Source: Flavobacterium salmonis (GTDB lineage Bacteria > Bacteroidota > Bacteroidia > Flavobacteriales > Flavobacteriaceae). From it: DNA of 64,000 bases. The notes below the pieces were generated by a model. The model did no database searches. It saw only the letters and a list, made by a program, of their open reading frames with translations, and was not told where the DNA came from. Shown here piece by piece: positions 30,838-40,648 of the stretch (the stretch's first letter is position 1; each line of letters opens with the position of its first letter). A program made the translations under genes and the position numbers. The stretch is taken from positions 1 through 64,000 of the forward strand of contig NZ_CAIJDP010000046.1 of assembly GCF_903819435.1 (NCBI RefSeq). Direction: 5' to 3'.

Positions 30838-32808
30838 ATGAGAACAAAGATTAATTTATATATAACATTGGCACTTTTATTAGTTGTAAGTGCTTCATGT
30901 AGTGATGATTTCTTGGAAGATAAGAAAAATTACGGTCAGATTGATGATTCATTTTATGAAAGTGAACAACGTACAAACTGGTATATTAATAATGTGTATT
31001 ATGATTTCTTTTCATCATATACATCACCTTTAGCAAATACGGTTGGTTTATATAATACAGATCAATCAAAGCTAACTGAAGAAATTGGAGGAATCACCGA
31101 TTTAATTAACCCAAATAAGACATTTGTTAATGCAGCTGACGGATCTACTTATTACGGAACTACAATAACTTCGAGCACGGCAAATAATGCTTACAGTAGA
31201 ATTAGAGATATTAATGGTTTTTTACGTGACATAGATGTAAAAGGCGCAGCTTTAAGTCAAACATTTCGTGATAAGGCGAAGGGACAAATGTATTATTTGA
31301 GAGCTATTCAGTATTTTGATTTGATGCGTACATATGGAGGAGTGCCAATTGTACTTACCGTACAAGCCGCAAGCTCAACAGATGAAAGTATTAAACTACC
31401 TAGAGCAACTGTTGCTGAGGTTGTAGCTCAAATAGTTGCTGACTTAGATTTGGCTGCTACTTTATTACCAGGACAATGGGATGTTGCGACAGATTATGGC
31501 CGTTTTACAAGAGGAGCAGCTTTAGCTCAAAAATCACGTGTTTTGTTAACCTATGCTAGTCCTTTATTCAATAAAAACTGGGATAGCGCAACAGACCGTT
31601 GGGATGCGGCACTACAAGCTGGATTAGCTGCAGAAACACAATTAACAGCAGATGGTTTTGGTCTATATGGTTCATCGGCTAAAGATTGGGCTAATATGTT
31701 TTTGATTGATAATGGGTTTTGTAAAGAAGCGATTACGGTTCAGATGTTGTCTTCTGCTACTAATGTTGCCCTGAATAATTCATGGGAGAAATCGATTCGT
31801 TTAAAAAGCCAATCCACTGCTACTGGAGGAATTTCTGTTCCAAAAGATATGATTGATTTGTTTCCTATGAAAGACGGTTCTAAACCAACAGTAGGTAATG
31901 GTTATGATCCATTTCTTTTCTTTAAAGATAGAGATCCTCGTTTCTATAGAACATTTGCATTTTCAGGGGCTAAATGGCCATACAAAGAAGCTACATCTAA
32001 TACTGTATGGGGTTATCGTTGGGTTGATGCTTCTAATAAAGAATACTTTAGTGATGGAAATCAAACATCAAGTCCTGCTTATGTACGTAAAATGTCTAAC
32101 CCTGCAGCTTCAAATGCGACAAGTTTTCAATATTCAAGTACAGACATTTTTGAATACCGTTATGCTGAATTATTATTAAATATTGCTGAATGTTATGCAG
32201 CAAAAGGAGATATTGGAAATACTTTAGCTTATTTAGGTAAAATTAGAAACCGTGTAGGTATTCCATCGACTAATAACTATGGTATAGGTACATTAGCTGA
32301 TAAATATGCAGCTATAAATGCTGTTCTGTATGAAAGAAGAGTTGAATTAGCTTATGAAGGAAAACGTTTTTGGGATGTTCAGCGTTGGATGCTGTATAGT
32401 GATGATGCAGTTGATGGTACAGTCGATAATACTAATCAAAAATTAGGATTGGCACCTATAAATGGTACTCAAAGAATTGGTCACTTTTTGCAATATAAAA
32501 ATACTGCAACATCTACTGATCCTTTAACTGCTGCCAGATCGAGTATTACAGTAGATCCTGATGATGCAAACTTTAATGCACAAATAACAGCTTTAGCGAA
32601 TTTTTATACTACTAATTTTGTATTAACTAATTTGGTAACTCCTATGGATAACAATGGTACTACTACAGCAGTAAATATACTTTGGCGACCAAATTATTAT
32701 GTAAAAGGATTGACCTTAACTATTCTAACACAAAATCCATGGTTAAAACAAACGATTGGATGGAATGATGCAGCTAATGCAAATGGAACTTTCAATTACC
32801 AAGAATAA
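30838..32808 (+). CDS. susD: SusD/RagB-type surface glycan-binding lipoprotein
   Basis: A 656-residue lipoprotein that caps the SusC transporter and binds glycan at the cell surface. The signal peptide ends VVSASC with lipidated C21, followed at once by SDDF and then LEDKK. These acidic residues after the cysteine fit the lipoprotein export signal described for flavobacterial surface lipoproteins. The SusD fold is shown by KGQMYYLRAIQYFDLMRTYG, RFTRGAALAQKSRVLLTYAS, FEYRYAELLLNIAECYAAKG and the C-terminal YERRVELAYEGKRFWDVQRW. It is somewhat longer than the usual 500-600 residues. A strong terminator follows the stop, so the susCD unit can end here. Confidence 0.95.
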   Translation: MRTKINLYITLALLLVVSASCSDDFLEDKKNYGQIDDSFYESEQRTNWYINNVYYDFFSSYTSPLANTVGLYNTDQSKLTEEIGGITDLINPNKTFVNAADGSTYYGTTITSSTANNAYSRIRDINGFLRDIDVKGAALSQTFRDKAKGQMYYLRAIQYFDLMRTYGGVPIVLTVQAASSTDESIKLPRATVAEVVAQIVADLDLAATLLPGQWDVATDYGRFTRGAALAQKSRVLLTYASPLFNKNWDSATDRWDAALQAGLAAETQLTADGFGLYGSSAKDWANMFLIDNGFCKEAITVQMLSSATNVALNNSWEKSIRLKSQSTATGGISVPKDMIDLFPMKDGSKPTVGNGYDPFLFFKDRDPRFYRTFAFSGAKWPYKEATSNTVWGYRWVDASNKEYFSDGNQTSSPAYVRKMSNPAASNATSFQYSSTDIFEYRYAELLLNIAECYAAKGDIGNTLAYLGKIRNRVGIPSTNNYGIGTLADKYAAINAVLYERRVELAYEGKRFWDVQRWMLYSDDAVDGTVDNTNQKLGLAPINGTQRIGHFLQYKNTATSTDPLTAARSSITVDPDDANFNAQITALANFYTTNFVLTNLVTPMDNNGTTTAVNILWRPNYYVKGLTLTILTQNPWLKQTIGWNDAANANGTFNYQE

Positions 32809-32820
32809 ACTTATAAATTA

Positions 32821-32849
32821 AAAATGCCTGAAAATAATCAGGCATTTTT
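32821..32849 (+). terminator. Intrinsic terminator after susD
   Basis: AAAATGCCTGA and TCAGGCATTTT form a perfect 11-bp stem with a 6-base loop, followed by T residues. It starts 12 bases after the susD stop codon. Confidence 0.88.
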
Positions 32850-32890
32850 GTTAATATCTTAATAAAACGTTAACATTAAAATTAGACTTT

Positions 32891-32922
32891 TCACCTGTAT
32901 TCCCTCAAAAAGATACAGGTGA
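32891..32922. promoter_or_regulatory. Palindrome TCACCTGTAT / ATACAGGTGA
   Basis: A perfect 10-bp inverted repeat with a 12-base spacer, just after the susD terminator and about 35 bases before the PL1 start. Each arm carries a TACAGG half-site, as in the candidate operators at 4249 and 60628 but inverted. It could be a protein-binding dyad or a 5'-leader hairpin. Confidence 0.4.
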
Positions 32923-32956
32923 TTTGTTTAAAACGAATTACCAAATTAAAATTAAC

Positions 32957-34666
32957 ATGAAAAATTCAGCATTATTTATCTTATCGCTGTTGGTTTTAGG
33001 GAATGCAAAATGCTTCGCTCAATATCCAAAAATAAGTCCTGAAATGGCTGCGCAGTCAAAAGCTTTTATAGATGAAGCTGATAAACGTTCAGATGAAGCC
33101 TGGGAAAAGGCATTAGTTATTATTGAAGAAGAAGCCAAACACGGGAAGCCTTTTATTCCATGGGCATCAAGACCAAACGATTTACCACAGGCGTCTATAC
33201 CTGCTTTTCCAGGAGCTGAAGGAGGAGGTATGTACACTTTTGGGGGTCGTGGCGGAAATGTTTACACCGTTACAAGTCTTGAGGACAGAGGTCCGGGAAC
33301 TTTGAGAGAAGCATGTGAGCAAGGAGGTGCCAGAATCATTGTATTCAATGTATCAGGAATTATCAGAATAAAAACGCCGTTAATTATTCGGGCACCTTAT
33401 ATTACTATTGCAGGACAAACCGCTCCAGGAGATGGAATTTGTGTAGCAGGAGAATCTATCTGGATTAATACTCACGATGTAATTATAAGACACATGCGTT
33501 TCCGCAGAGGAGAAACTTTTGTTGGTCGTAGAGATGATTCAATAGGAGGAAATCCTGTTGGAAATATTATGATTGACCACGTTTCTGCAACTTGGGGATT
33601 AGACGAAAACATGTCAATGTACCGACATATGTACAGCCCGGGTGCAGGTTATCCGGACGAAAAGAAACCTACCGTAAACATTACTATTCAAAATAGTCTG
33701 TTCGGAGAGGCATTGGATACCTACAATCACGCTTTCGGAAGTACATTAGGTGGGGAAAATTGTTCATTTATGAAAAATATGTGGGCCAGCAATGCAGGTA
33801 GAAACCCTTCAATTGGGTGGAACGGAATCTTCAATTTTGTGAACAATGTGGTGTACAACTGGTACAACAGATCAACAGACGGAGGTGATTATACAGCGAA
33901 CTACAATATCATCAATAACTTTTACAAACCGGGACCAGTAACAAATTTAAACGAGCCTATTAGCTACAGAATCTTAAAACCGGAATCAGGAAGAAGTAAA
34001 CTGCCTTATATGGTTTTTGGTAGAGCTTATGTAACAGGAAATATAGTGAATGGTAACGAAAAAGTAACCAAAGACAACTGGGATGGTGGAATCCAGATCG
34101 AAAATAAAAAAGGGGAATTAATGGGGTATGATGAAGCTAAAACTTATTTCGATAAAATGAAAAGCGACACACCTTTCCCAATGCCTTGGTTTTCTAAAAT
34201 CATGAAAGCAGAAGATGCTTATGAATTTGTTTTGAAAAATGTAGGTGCAACATTGCCAATCAGAGATAAGGTTGACGAAAGAATTGTAAGAACTGTGAAA
34301 ACCGGAGTTCCGGAATACGCAAAAGGATTAGAGAAAAAAGAATTCTACCAGTTTGAACACCGCCGTTTACCGATGGATTCATACAAACAAGGAATCATCA
34401 CAGACATTTCACAAGTTGGAGGATATCCTGAATACAAAGGGAAGCCTTATGTTGATACAGACAAAGACGGTATGCCGGATGCATGGGAGAAAAAATACGG
34501 TCTGAATCCAAAAGATCCATCTGATGCAAAGGCAGATTTAAACGGAGACGGTTATTCTAATATCGAAGATTACATCAACGGTGTAAACCCGGCTATCAAA
34601 GTAGACTGGACTGATTTAGCCAACAACAAAGAAACTTTGGTAAGACCTTTGTTAGATTTAAATTAA
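32957..34666 (+). CDS. PL1 pectate lyase with calcium-binding C-terminal repeats
   Basis: A 569-residue secreted lyase. I choose the ATG at 32957, which gives the signal peptide MKNSALFILSLLVLGNAKCF ending CFAQ; a TTG 33 bases upstream only adds a charged extension. A helical N-terminal segment (about 25-75) precedes the PL1 beta-helix from about 82: IPAFPGAEGGGMYTFGGRGG, TIAGQTAPGDGICVAGES, IMIDHVSATWGLDENMS with D207, H208, D216 and E217. Residues about 480-550 carry TSP3/EF-hand-like calcium loops (DTDKDGMPDAWEKKYGLN, DLNGDGYSNIEDY). No T9SS tail. It is clearly paralogous to the lyase at 35558, with the same N-terminal helix and C-terminal loops. The two flank the DUF3826 gene. Confidence 0.9.
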   Translation: MKNSALFILSLLVLGNAKCFAQYPKISPEMAAQSKAFIDEADKRSDEAWEKALVIIEEEAKHGKPFIPWASRPNDLPQASIPAFPGAEGGGMYTFGGRGGNVYTVTSLEDRGPGTLREACEQGGARIIVFNVSGIIRIKTPLIIRAPYITIAGQTAPGDGICVAGESIWINTHDVIIRHMRFRRGETFVGRRDDSIGGNPVGNIMIDHVSATWGLDENMSMYRHMYSPGAGYPDEKKPTVNITIQNSLFGEALDTYNHAFGSTLGGENCSFMKNMWASNAGRNPSIGWNGIFNFVNNVVYNWYNRSTDGGDYTANYNIINNFYKPGPVTNLNEPISYRILKPESGRSKLPYMVFGRAYVTGNIVNGNEKVTKDNWDGGIQIENKKGELMGYDEAKTYFDKMKSDTPFPMPWFSKIMKAEDAYEFVLKNVGATLPIRDKVDERIVRTVKTGVPEYAKGLEKKEFYQFEHRRLPMDSYKQGIITDISQVGGYPEYKGKPYVDTDKDGMPDAWEKKYGLNPKDPSDAKADLNGDGYSNIEDYINGVNPAIKVDWTDLANNKETLVRPLLDLN

Positions 34667-34673
34667 AAAAATA

Positions 34674-34719
34674 ATCTGCTCAATCTGCGAAAGTAATTTT
34701 TCACGCAGATTGAGCAGAT
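34674..34719. repeat. Hairpin of the AATCTGC type
   Basis: ATCTGCTCAATCTGCG (34674-34689) is perfectly complementary to CGCAGATTGAGCAGAT (34704-34719). It begins seven bases after the PL1 stop codon and may end or stabilise that transcript. Confidence 0.85.
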
Positions 34720-34783
34720 CTGATAAAATCACTGATTAGTCGATTTTAAATTATAAAAATAGACTAACTTAAAAGTTTTAAAA

Positions 34784-35455
34784 ATGACATCAATTAAGAA
34801 ATTAGCTGTATTGTTTTTGCTTTTTGCCTTTTGCAAATTAAGCGCACAACAATATGCAGATCCAGAATACATCAAGGTTACCAATGAAAGAGCTTCGAAA
34901 ATTGTCGAAAAATTAGCTTTGAACAATAAGGAAAAAGAAAACGCTGTAAATAATATTATCGCGCAGCAATTCCGTGATTTAAGTAAAATTCAGGACACAA
35001 GAGATACTGAAATCAAAAAGGTAAAAGAGGATACTACTTTAGCCAAAGAAAAGCAAAACAAGAAAATCGACAAGCTAAAGGCTGATGCCGACAAATCAAT
35101 TGCCAAATTACACAAAACCTATTTGAAAAAATTAGGAACACAATTAAACGAAGCGAAAATCACTGAAGTAAAAGACGGAATGACTTACGGCGTACTTGCA
35201 ATTACGGTAACCGCTTATAATGATATGATCCCTACTTTGAACGAAGCTCAAAAAAAATATATTTATGATGCTTTAGTTGAAGCCAGAGAACACGCCATGG
35301 ATGGTGGTTCATCAAAAGAAAAGCATGCCTGGTTTGGTAAATACAAAGGAAGAATCAACAATTATTTGTCTAAAGAAGGTTATGATTTAACTAAAGAGCG
35401 TGAAGGCTGGAATAAACGTATTGAAGAAAAAGAAAAGAATAAAAAGAAGGAATAA
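34784..35455 (+). CDS. Secreted DUF3826 protein, coiled-coil rich
   Basis: A 223-residue secreted protein of unknown function. The signal peptide ends near KLSAQQ (22). Residues about 50-120 are highly charged and predicted to be helical or coiled coil (EKENAVNNIIAQQFRDLSKI, then long K/E/D runs). The middle has ITEVKDGMTYGVLAITVTAY, and the C-terminus has EAREHAMDGGSSKEKHAWFG and KGRINNYLSKEGYDL. I recognise this as the DUF3826 family, which occurs in Bacteroidota pectin loci. The gene stands between two paralogous PL1 lyases, an arrangement suggesting a helper or binding role for them. No catalytic motif can be seen. A role as chaperone, inhibitor or scaffold is speculation. Confidence 0.75.
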   Translation: MTSIKKLAVLFLLFAFCKLSAQQYADPEYIKVTNERASKIVEKLALNNKEKENAVNNIIAQQFRDLSKIQDTRDTEIKKVKEDTTLAKEKQNKKIDKLKADADKSIAKLHKTYLKKLGTQLNEAKITEVKDGMTYGVLAITVTAYNDMIPTLNEAQKKYIYDALVEAREHAMDGGSSKEKHAWFGKYKGRINNYLSKEGYDLTKEREGWNKRIEEKEKNKKKE

Positions 35456-35557
35456 TCGTTGTTTTTCTTTATAAGTGTGTTTTTAACATTTTTAAGTTAA
35501 ACCTTTTGCGAATTACAGTGTCAAACTATTCTAACTAATAATTTCATATTAGCACTT

Positions 35558-37258
35558 ATGCAAAACAATTTACAAAAGACCACTCTTAGAAGAACAATTA
35601 TGGTAGCTTCCTTTTGTTCTCTTTTTTCATCAGCCTATGCACAATATCCTGATATTCCAAAACCAATTCAGGAAAAAACCGATGCCATGATGAAAGCTGA
35701 AAGTGAGCGTTTGGATCAGATTTGGAAAGCCAATGAACACATCATCAAAGCCGAAGAATTGCAAGGACGTCCTTATGTACCCTGGGCGGCATTACCAACT
35801 GATTTAGTTCATGCTGATATTCCTGCTTTTCCAGGTGCAATGGGTGGCGGAGCTCAGACACCAGGTGGACGAGGCGGTAAAATATTTGTTATTACAAGTT
35901 TAGAAGACAGTGGAAAAGGAACTTTTCGTGAAGCACTCGAAGCCGTTGGAGCCCGTACAGTAGTGTTTAATGTTTCGGGAATCATTCGCCTTAAAAAGCC
36001 AATTACTGTTCGTGCACCTTACATCACTATCGCGGGACAAACTGCACCGGGTGACGGAATTTGCGTTGCGGGAGAATCTCTTTTATTAGACACACACGAC
36101 ATTATCATTCGTTATATGCGTTTTCGGCGTGGAGAAACTGAAGTAACCCGTCGTGACGACGCTTTGGGAGGAAACGTAATCGGAAACGTAATTATCGATC
36201 ACTGTTCCATGAGCTGGGGATTAGACGAAAATATTTCGTTGTACCGCCATCAATTTCAGGCGAATGAAAAATCAAAATTAGAAAAACTGCCAGCGGTTAA
36301 TGTAACCATTCAGAATACCATTTCGGCAGAAGGCCTGGATACCTACAATCATGCTTTCGGAAGTACTATCGGTGGTTTAAATAGTATGTTTATTCGCAAT
36401 TTATGGGCCGATAATATTTCGAGAAATGCCTCAGTTGGAATGTATGGAAGTTTTAACTTTGTGAATAACGTCGTTTTCAATTGGTGGAACCGTACCCTTG
36501 ATGGAGGTGATTATCGTTCACAATACAACATTATCAATAATTATTTCAAACCGGGACCAATCACCCCAACTGATCAGCCGATTCGTTACCGAATTATAAA
36601 ACCCGAATCAGGTTCTATCAGTCCGAAAAGATTTGGAAAAGCATTTGTTGACGGGAACTTTATTGCGGGTTCACCTGAAGTAACAGCCGATAACTGGAAC
36701 GGAGGTGTGCAATTAGAAGATTTGTCACCTGAAATAACCAAAGATTTTTTGGCACAAATTAAACAAAATAAACCTTTTGCAACCCCAACAATTTCTATTA
36801 TGAAAGCGGATCAGGCTTATGATTTTGTGTTGGAAAATGCAGGAGCAACTTTACCAAAACGTGATGCAGTCGATGAAAGAATCGTTAAACAGGTTCGTAC
36901 CGGAAAAATTGAGGTAAAAGACGGCCTGGAAAATACAATTGGTGCAGCATACATCAAAAGAAGATTACCTGTCGATTCGTATAAAAAAGGAATCATCACA
37001 CATCCTGATCAGGTGGGCGGTTATCCGGAATACAAAGGTAAAGCCTATAAAGATTCAGACGGTGATGGAATCCCGGATGCCTGGGAAAAGAAATTTGGTT
37101 TAAATCTAAACGATGCCTCTGATGCAAATAAAGATTCAAATGGTGATGGTTATACGAATATTGAAAAATATTTTAATGGTATAGATCCAAAAGGTAAAAC
37201 AGATTGGACGAAAACAGAAAATAACAAGGATACGTTATCAAAAATATTATTGCAATAA
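35558..37258 (+). CDS. PL1 pectate lyase, paralogue of the lyase at 32957
   Basis: A 566-residue secreted lyase with a signal peptide ending SSAYAQ (29). The N-terminal helical segment (30-75) is followed by the PL1 beta-helix: IPAFPGAMGGGAQTPGGRGG, TIAGQTAPGDGICVAGES, VIIDHCSMSWGLDENIS with D214, H215, D223 and E224, and FNFVNNVVFNWWNRTLDGGD. The C-terminus has the same calcium-loop repeats as its paralogue (DSDGDGIPDAWEKKFGLN, DSNGDGYTNIEKY). The two lyases agree over their whole length, so duplication is likely; differences in the loops could give different methylation or chain preferences. No T9SS tail. The 102-bp gap upstream shows no clear terminator. Confidence 0.9.
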   Translation: MQNNLQKTTLRRTIMVASFCSLFSSAYAQYPDIPKPIQEKTDAMMKAESERLDQIWKANEHIIKAEELQGRPYVPWAALPTDLVHADIPAFPGAMGGGAQTPGGRGGKIFVITSLEDSGKGTFREALEAVGARTVVFNVSGIIRLKKPITVRAPYITIAGQTAPGDGICVAGESLLLDTHDIIIRYMRFRRGETEVTRRDDALGGNVIGNVIIDHCSMSWGLDENISLYRHQFQANEKSKLEKLPAVNVTIQNTISAEGLDTYNHAFGSTIGGLNSMFIRNLWADNISRNASVGMYGSFNFVNNVVFNWWNRTLDGGDYRSQYNIINNYFKPGPITPTDQPIRYRIIKPESGSISPKRFGKAFVDGNFIAGSPEVTADNWNGGVQLEDLSPEITKDFLAQIKQNKPFATPTISIMKADQAYDFVLENAGATLPKRDAVDERIVKQVRTGKIEVKDGLENTIGAAYIKRRLPVDSYKKGIITHPDQVGGYPEYKGKAYKDSDGDGIPDAWEKKFGLNLNDASDANKDSNGDGYTNIEKYFNGIDPKGKTDWTKTENNKDTLSKILLQ

Positions 37259-37281
37259 GTGTTTTTTAAGTTAGTTTGATA

Positions 37282-37313
37282 AGACCTGATAGATTTAAAA
37301 ACCTGTCAGGTCT
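37282..37313. repeat. Hairpin AGACCTGATAGATTT / AAACCTGTCAGGTCT
   Basis: A stem of about 15 bp with two mismatches, located 24 bases after the PL1 stop. Member of a small hairpin family (see 43831, 45417, 62858). Confidence 0.7.
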
Positions 37314-37350
37314 AATTTAAAAAAGAATAACCCATTAAATAAAATTTAAA

Positions 37351-40300
37351 GTGAATTTTATCCAGATAAAAAATATAATAAGAAAACAGGATTTACTCGC
37401 TTTATCCTGTTTTCTTATTTTCTTTAATGCCAACATTACTAACGCACAAAACACATTTCCAGATATTACAAAAACTAAAGAAGGAAAACTTTCTTTAACT
37501 GCCGATAATCAGGGAAACCAAATTCCTGATTTTTCTTTTGCCGGTTATAAAGCATCTTCGGTTGCGATTCCAAATGTAGCTATCAAAGTTTTTGTACCGC
37601 ATATTCAAGGTGATGCAACCAAAACAATTCAATTCGCAATAGATTATGTTGCCAAATTGAAAGCTGATAAAAACGGTTTTAAGGGAACGATACTTTTAGA
37701 CAAAGGAATATTCAAAGTTTCGGGTGAAATCAATATTAAGGAAAGTGGAATTGTACTAAGAGGAAGCGGCTCCGACAATAACGGAACGATTCTGTTAGGA
37801 ACTTCAATCAATAGAAAAGCTATTGTCAATATAAACGGAATTAATAATCGTGTTTTCAAAGAAACAACAGAAATTGCAACTAATTACACGCCACTTGGAG
37901 CAACGGTTTTAGCAGTAAAAAATGCTGATGCTTTTAAAAAAGGAGATCACATTTTAATCAATACACCAATCACAAAAAAGTGGATTGATCTTTTGTCAAT
38001 GAATGATTTTGGCGGAGAAAGCGGATGGATCGGATGGAAAGCTGATGATTTTGTCATTCATGCGGACAGAGAAATTATAAATATTGAGGAAAATAAAATT
38101 ACAATTGATGCGCCTTTAACAAATGCATTAGACGAAGAATTATCAAAATCAACTGTAGTAAATTACACTTGGTCAGGCAGAATTAATAATTCGGGTGTAG
38201 AAAATCTGACATTAAAATCAGAATATGATACCACAAATCCAAAAGACGAACAACACAGATGGACTGGAGTTTCTATAGAAAACGCAGAAGATATCTGGGT
38301 ACGACAAGTCAATTTTGAGCAGTTTGCCGGAGGTGCAGTTTCAATTTTAAAAACGGCCAAAAGAATTACTGTTGAAGATTGTCTGGCTTTAAACCCAATT
38401 TCGGAAATCGTAGCACATAGAAGAAATACGTTTTACACCGAAGGACAACAGACTTTATTTCAAAGATGTTATTCGGAATTTGGATATAATGATTTTGTTG
38501 TCGGAGGTTACGCCACTGCTGGACCAAATGTGTTTTTGCAATGCGAATCACATCAGCCCTATAGTTTCAGCGGATCAGTTGGAAGCTGGGCAACCGGGAT
38601 ACTTTTCGACGTTTCCTTAATTGACGGAAATGCCATTAGTTTCAAAAATAAAGAACAGGACGGAAGAGGTTTAGGCTGGAATGCTGCCAACAGTGTTATC
38701 TGGGAAACATCGGCATCCAAAATAGAAAATTACAATCCGCCAACAGCCAACAACTGGGCTTTTGGAGTTTGGGCGCAATGGGCAGGAAACGGACATTGGA
38801 AAGACGTGAACAATCACATCAGCCCAAGAAGTTTATTTTATGGTTTATTAGAACAGCGTCTGGGTAAATTACCGATGAATGCTCAAATTATGGATTTAGG
38901 TTCTGAACCTTCTTCAAGTCCAACGATAGAACAAGCGACAGCTTTAACAGCCGAAGCTCATAAATTAAATGAAACTTTAAAACAGTTTATCAGTAAAGCA
39001 TCAACAAGAAATCCAATTTCGGTTGATTATGCCAAAGCAAAACGCATTGACGAAGTAAAAACCGATGCTTTTACAAATACCAATACTGATAAAATTACCG
39101 TAACTAATGGATTACTAACCACTTCAAAAGGTGTAATCACCGGAGAAATCGTTGATGTGCCGTGGTGGAGAGGCAGTTTACGCGAATCTGAAATTGCAAA
39201 ATCAAGGCCGCATATTACGAGATTTGTTCCGGGACATTATGGAGTTGGTTATACCGATAATCTGGAGGAAACCGTAAACTATTTAGTCGAAAATAATAAA
39301 TCGGCAATCGATCATAATTACGGACTTTGGTACGAACAAAGAATGGCCGACCACGAACGCATCAGAAGAATCGATGCCGATGTTTGGGCACCATTTTACG
39401 AACAGCCTTTCGACAGAAGCGGACAGGGAATTGCCTGGGACCATTTGAGCAAATACGATTTGACACGATACAATGCCTGGTATTGGAACCGATTGAAAAC
39501 CTTTGCAGAATTAGCAGGCCAAAAAAATAAAATACTTTTAAACGAAGCCTATTTTCAGCATAATATTTTAGAAGCCGGAGCACATTGGGCAAGTTCCCCA
39601 TGGCGTCCAGCGAATAATATCAATATAACAGGATTGCCGGAACCTCCACCGTATGCAGGAGACAAAAGGATTTTCCTTGCCGAACAATTTTATGATGTAA
39701 AAAATGCTGACATCCGTAAATTACACGTAGCCTTTATCGAGAAAAATTTAGAGAATTTTAAAGATAATGCTAACGTTCTGCAACTCACAAGTGCCGAATA
39801 TACTGGGCCGTTAAGCTTTATGCAATTTTGGATTGATGTGATTGCCAATTACGAAAAGACAAATCAAAACGAATCCAAAATAGTTTTAAGTGCGACAAAA
39901 GATGTTCAGGATGCAATCTTAAATGATGAAGCAAGAGCAAAAACGGTAGATGTAATTGATATTAGATATTGGTACTACAAAGAAGACGGAACGCTTTACG
40001 CGCCAGAAGGTGGAAAAAATTTAGCACCACGTCAGCACGCACGTAAAATCAAAACCGGAAAAGAAACAGACGATCAGGTGTATCGCGCCGTTCGCGAATA
40101 CCGTGAAAAATATCCGGAAAAAGCAGTGCTATATTCCACTATGGGAGCACCAAGATTTGGATGGCCGGCATTAATGGCGGGAGCTTCATTGGCAAATGTT
40201 CCAAAAATTGAACTTTCTGTCTTTCATTCTGCCCTTGCTGGTATGAAGTTTGCAGAAGGAACTACTTTTTCAGATAAGCTTTGGACACTGGAAAATGAAG

Positions 40301-40503
40301 GCAATGCCTATCTTTTTTATCTGAAAAATGATCAGGATGTTTCGATTGATTTATCCAATTACAAAGGAACTTTCGAAGTATATACAATCAATGCTTCCAA
40401 TGGAACTATCACCAAAAAAGCAAATATCAGCGGAGGTAAACAAGTCGTAATTCCACAAGTTGAAATCAAAGAAAAAGTACTATTCGTAGTGAAGAAAAGT
40501 TAG
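37351..40503 (+). CDS. Beta-helix plus DUF4955/DUF6298-like two-domain protein, putative pectin enzyme
   Basis: A 1050-residue secreted protein. The start is probably GTG at 37351, because no ATG lies before the signal peptide (ALSCFLIFFNANITNAQ). The N-terminal half (about 50-560) is a right-handed beta-helix of pectin-lyase type (GTILLDKGIFKVSGEINIKE, GIVLRGSGSDNNGTILLG, GVENLTLKSEYDT, AKRITVEDCLALNP). The C-terminal half (about 590-970) resembles a TIM-barrel hydrolase region (DVPWWRGSLRESEIAKSRPH, YGLWYEQRMADHERIRRIDA, WASSPWRPANNINITGLPEP) and ends in a small beta-sandwich (AYLFYLKNDQDVSIDL) similar to the tail of the GH140 protein next door. I link it to the DUF4955/DUF6298 groups from memory. 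Activity unknown; a lyase or hydrolase fusion on branched pectin is inferred. Confidence 0.65.
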   Translation: MNFIQIKNIIRKQDLLALSCFLIFFNANITNAQNTFPDITKTKEGKLSLTADNQGNQIPDFSFAGYKASSVAIPNVAIKVFVPHIQGDATKTIQFAIDYVAKLKADKNGFKGTILLDKGIFKVSGEINIKESGIVLRGSGSDNNGTILLGTSINRKAIVNINGINNRVFKETTEIATNYTPLGATVLAVKNADAFKKGDHILINTPITKKWIDLLSMNDFGGESGWIGWKADDFVIHADREIINIEENKITIDAPLTNALDEELSKSTVVNYTWSGRINNSGVENLTLKSEYDTTNPKDEQHRWTGVSIENAEDIWVRQVNFEQFAGGAVSILKTAKRITVEDCLALNPISEIVAHRRNTFYTEGQQTLFQRCYSEFGYNDFVVGGYATAGPNVFLQCESHQPYSFSGSVGSWATGILFDVSLIDGNAISFKNKEQDGRGLGWNAANSVIWETSASKIENYNPPTANNWAFGVWAQWAGNGHWKDVNNHISPRSLFYGLLEQRLGKLPMNAQIMDLGSEPSSSPTIEQATALTAEAHKLNETLKQFISKASTRNPISVDYAKAKRIDEVKTDAFTNTNTDKITVTNGLLTTSKGVITGEIVDVPWWRGSLRESEIAKSRPHITRFVPGHYGVGYTDNLEETVNYLVENNKSAIDHNYGLWYEQRMADHERIRRIDADVWAPFYEQPFDRSGQGIAWDHLSKYDLTRYNAWYWNRLKTFAELAGQKNKILLNEAYFQHNILEAGAHWASSPWRPANNINITGLPEPPPYAGDKRIFLAEQFYDVKNADIRKLHVAFIEKNLENFKDNANVLQLTSAEYTGPLSFMQFWIDVIANYEKTNQNESKIVLSATKDVQDAILNDEARAKTVDVIDIRYWYYKEDGTLYAPEGGKNLAPRQHARKIKTGKETDDQVYRAVREYREKYPEKAVLYSTMGAPRFGWPALMAGASLANVPKIELSVFHSALAGMKFAEGTTFSDKLWTLENEGNAYLFYLKNDQDVSIDLSNYKGTFEVYTINASNGTITKKANISGGKQVVIPQVEIKEKVLFVVKKS

Positions 40504-40612
40504 CCACAGATTATAAGGATTAACACAGATTAAAATCTGCTCAATCTGCCAAATCTGAGTGCAAAAAATAAATACACAGACCAGAAATCATTTCAATCTT
40601 TTTAATCTGTGG
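40504..40612. repeat. Inverted repeat CCACAGATT ... AATCTGTGG with AATCTGC core
   Basis: CCACAGATTATAAGGATT on the left pairs with AATCTTTTTAATCTGTGG on the right. Between them lie ATCTGCTCAATCTGCCAAAT and related bits of the AATCTGC family, so it looks like one repeat nested in another. It spans the first possible GTG start of the GH140 gene, so that start is rejected. Confidence 0.6.
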
Positions 40613-40648
40613 CAAAAAAATAAATACATTATTCAAAATAAAAATAAA

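Noticed and set aside
32924..32956. TTG start extending the PL1 lyase by 11 residues
   Set aside because: The ATG at 32957 gives a normal signal peptide; the extension is charged and overlaps the end of the palindrome region.
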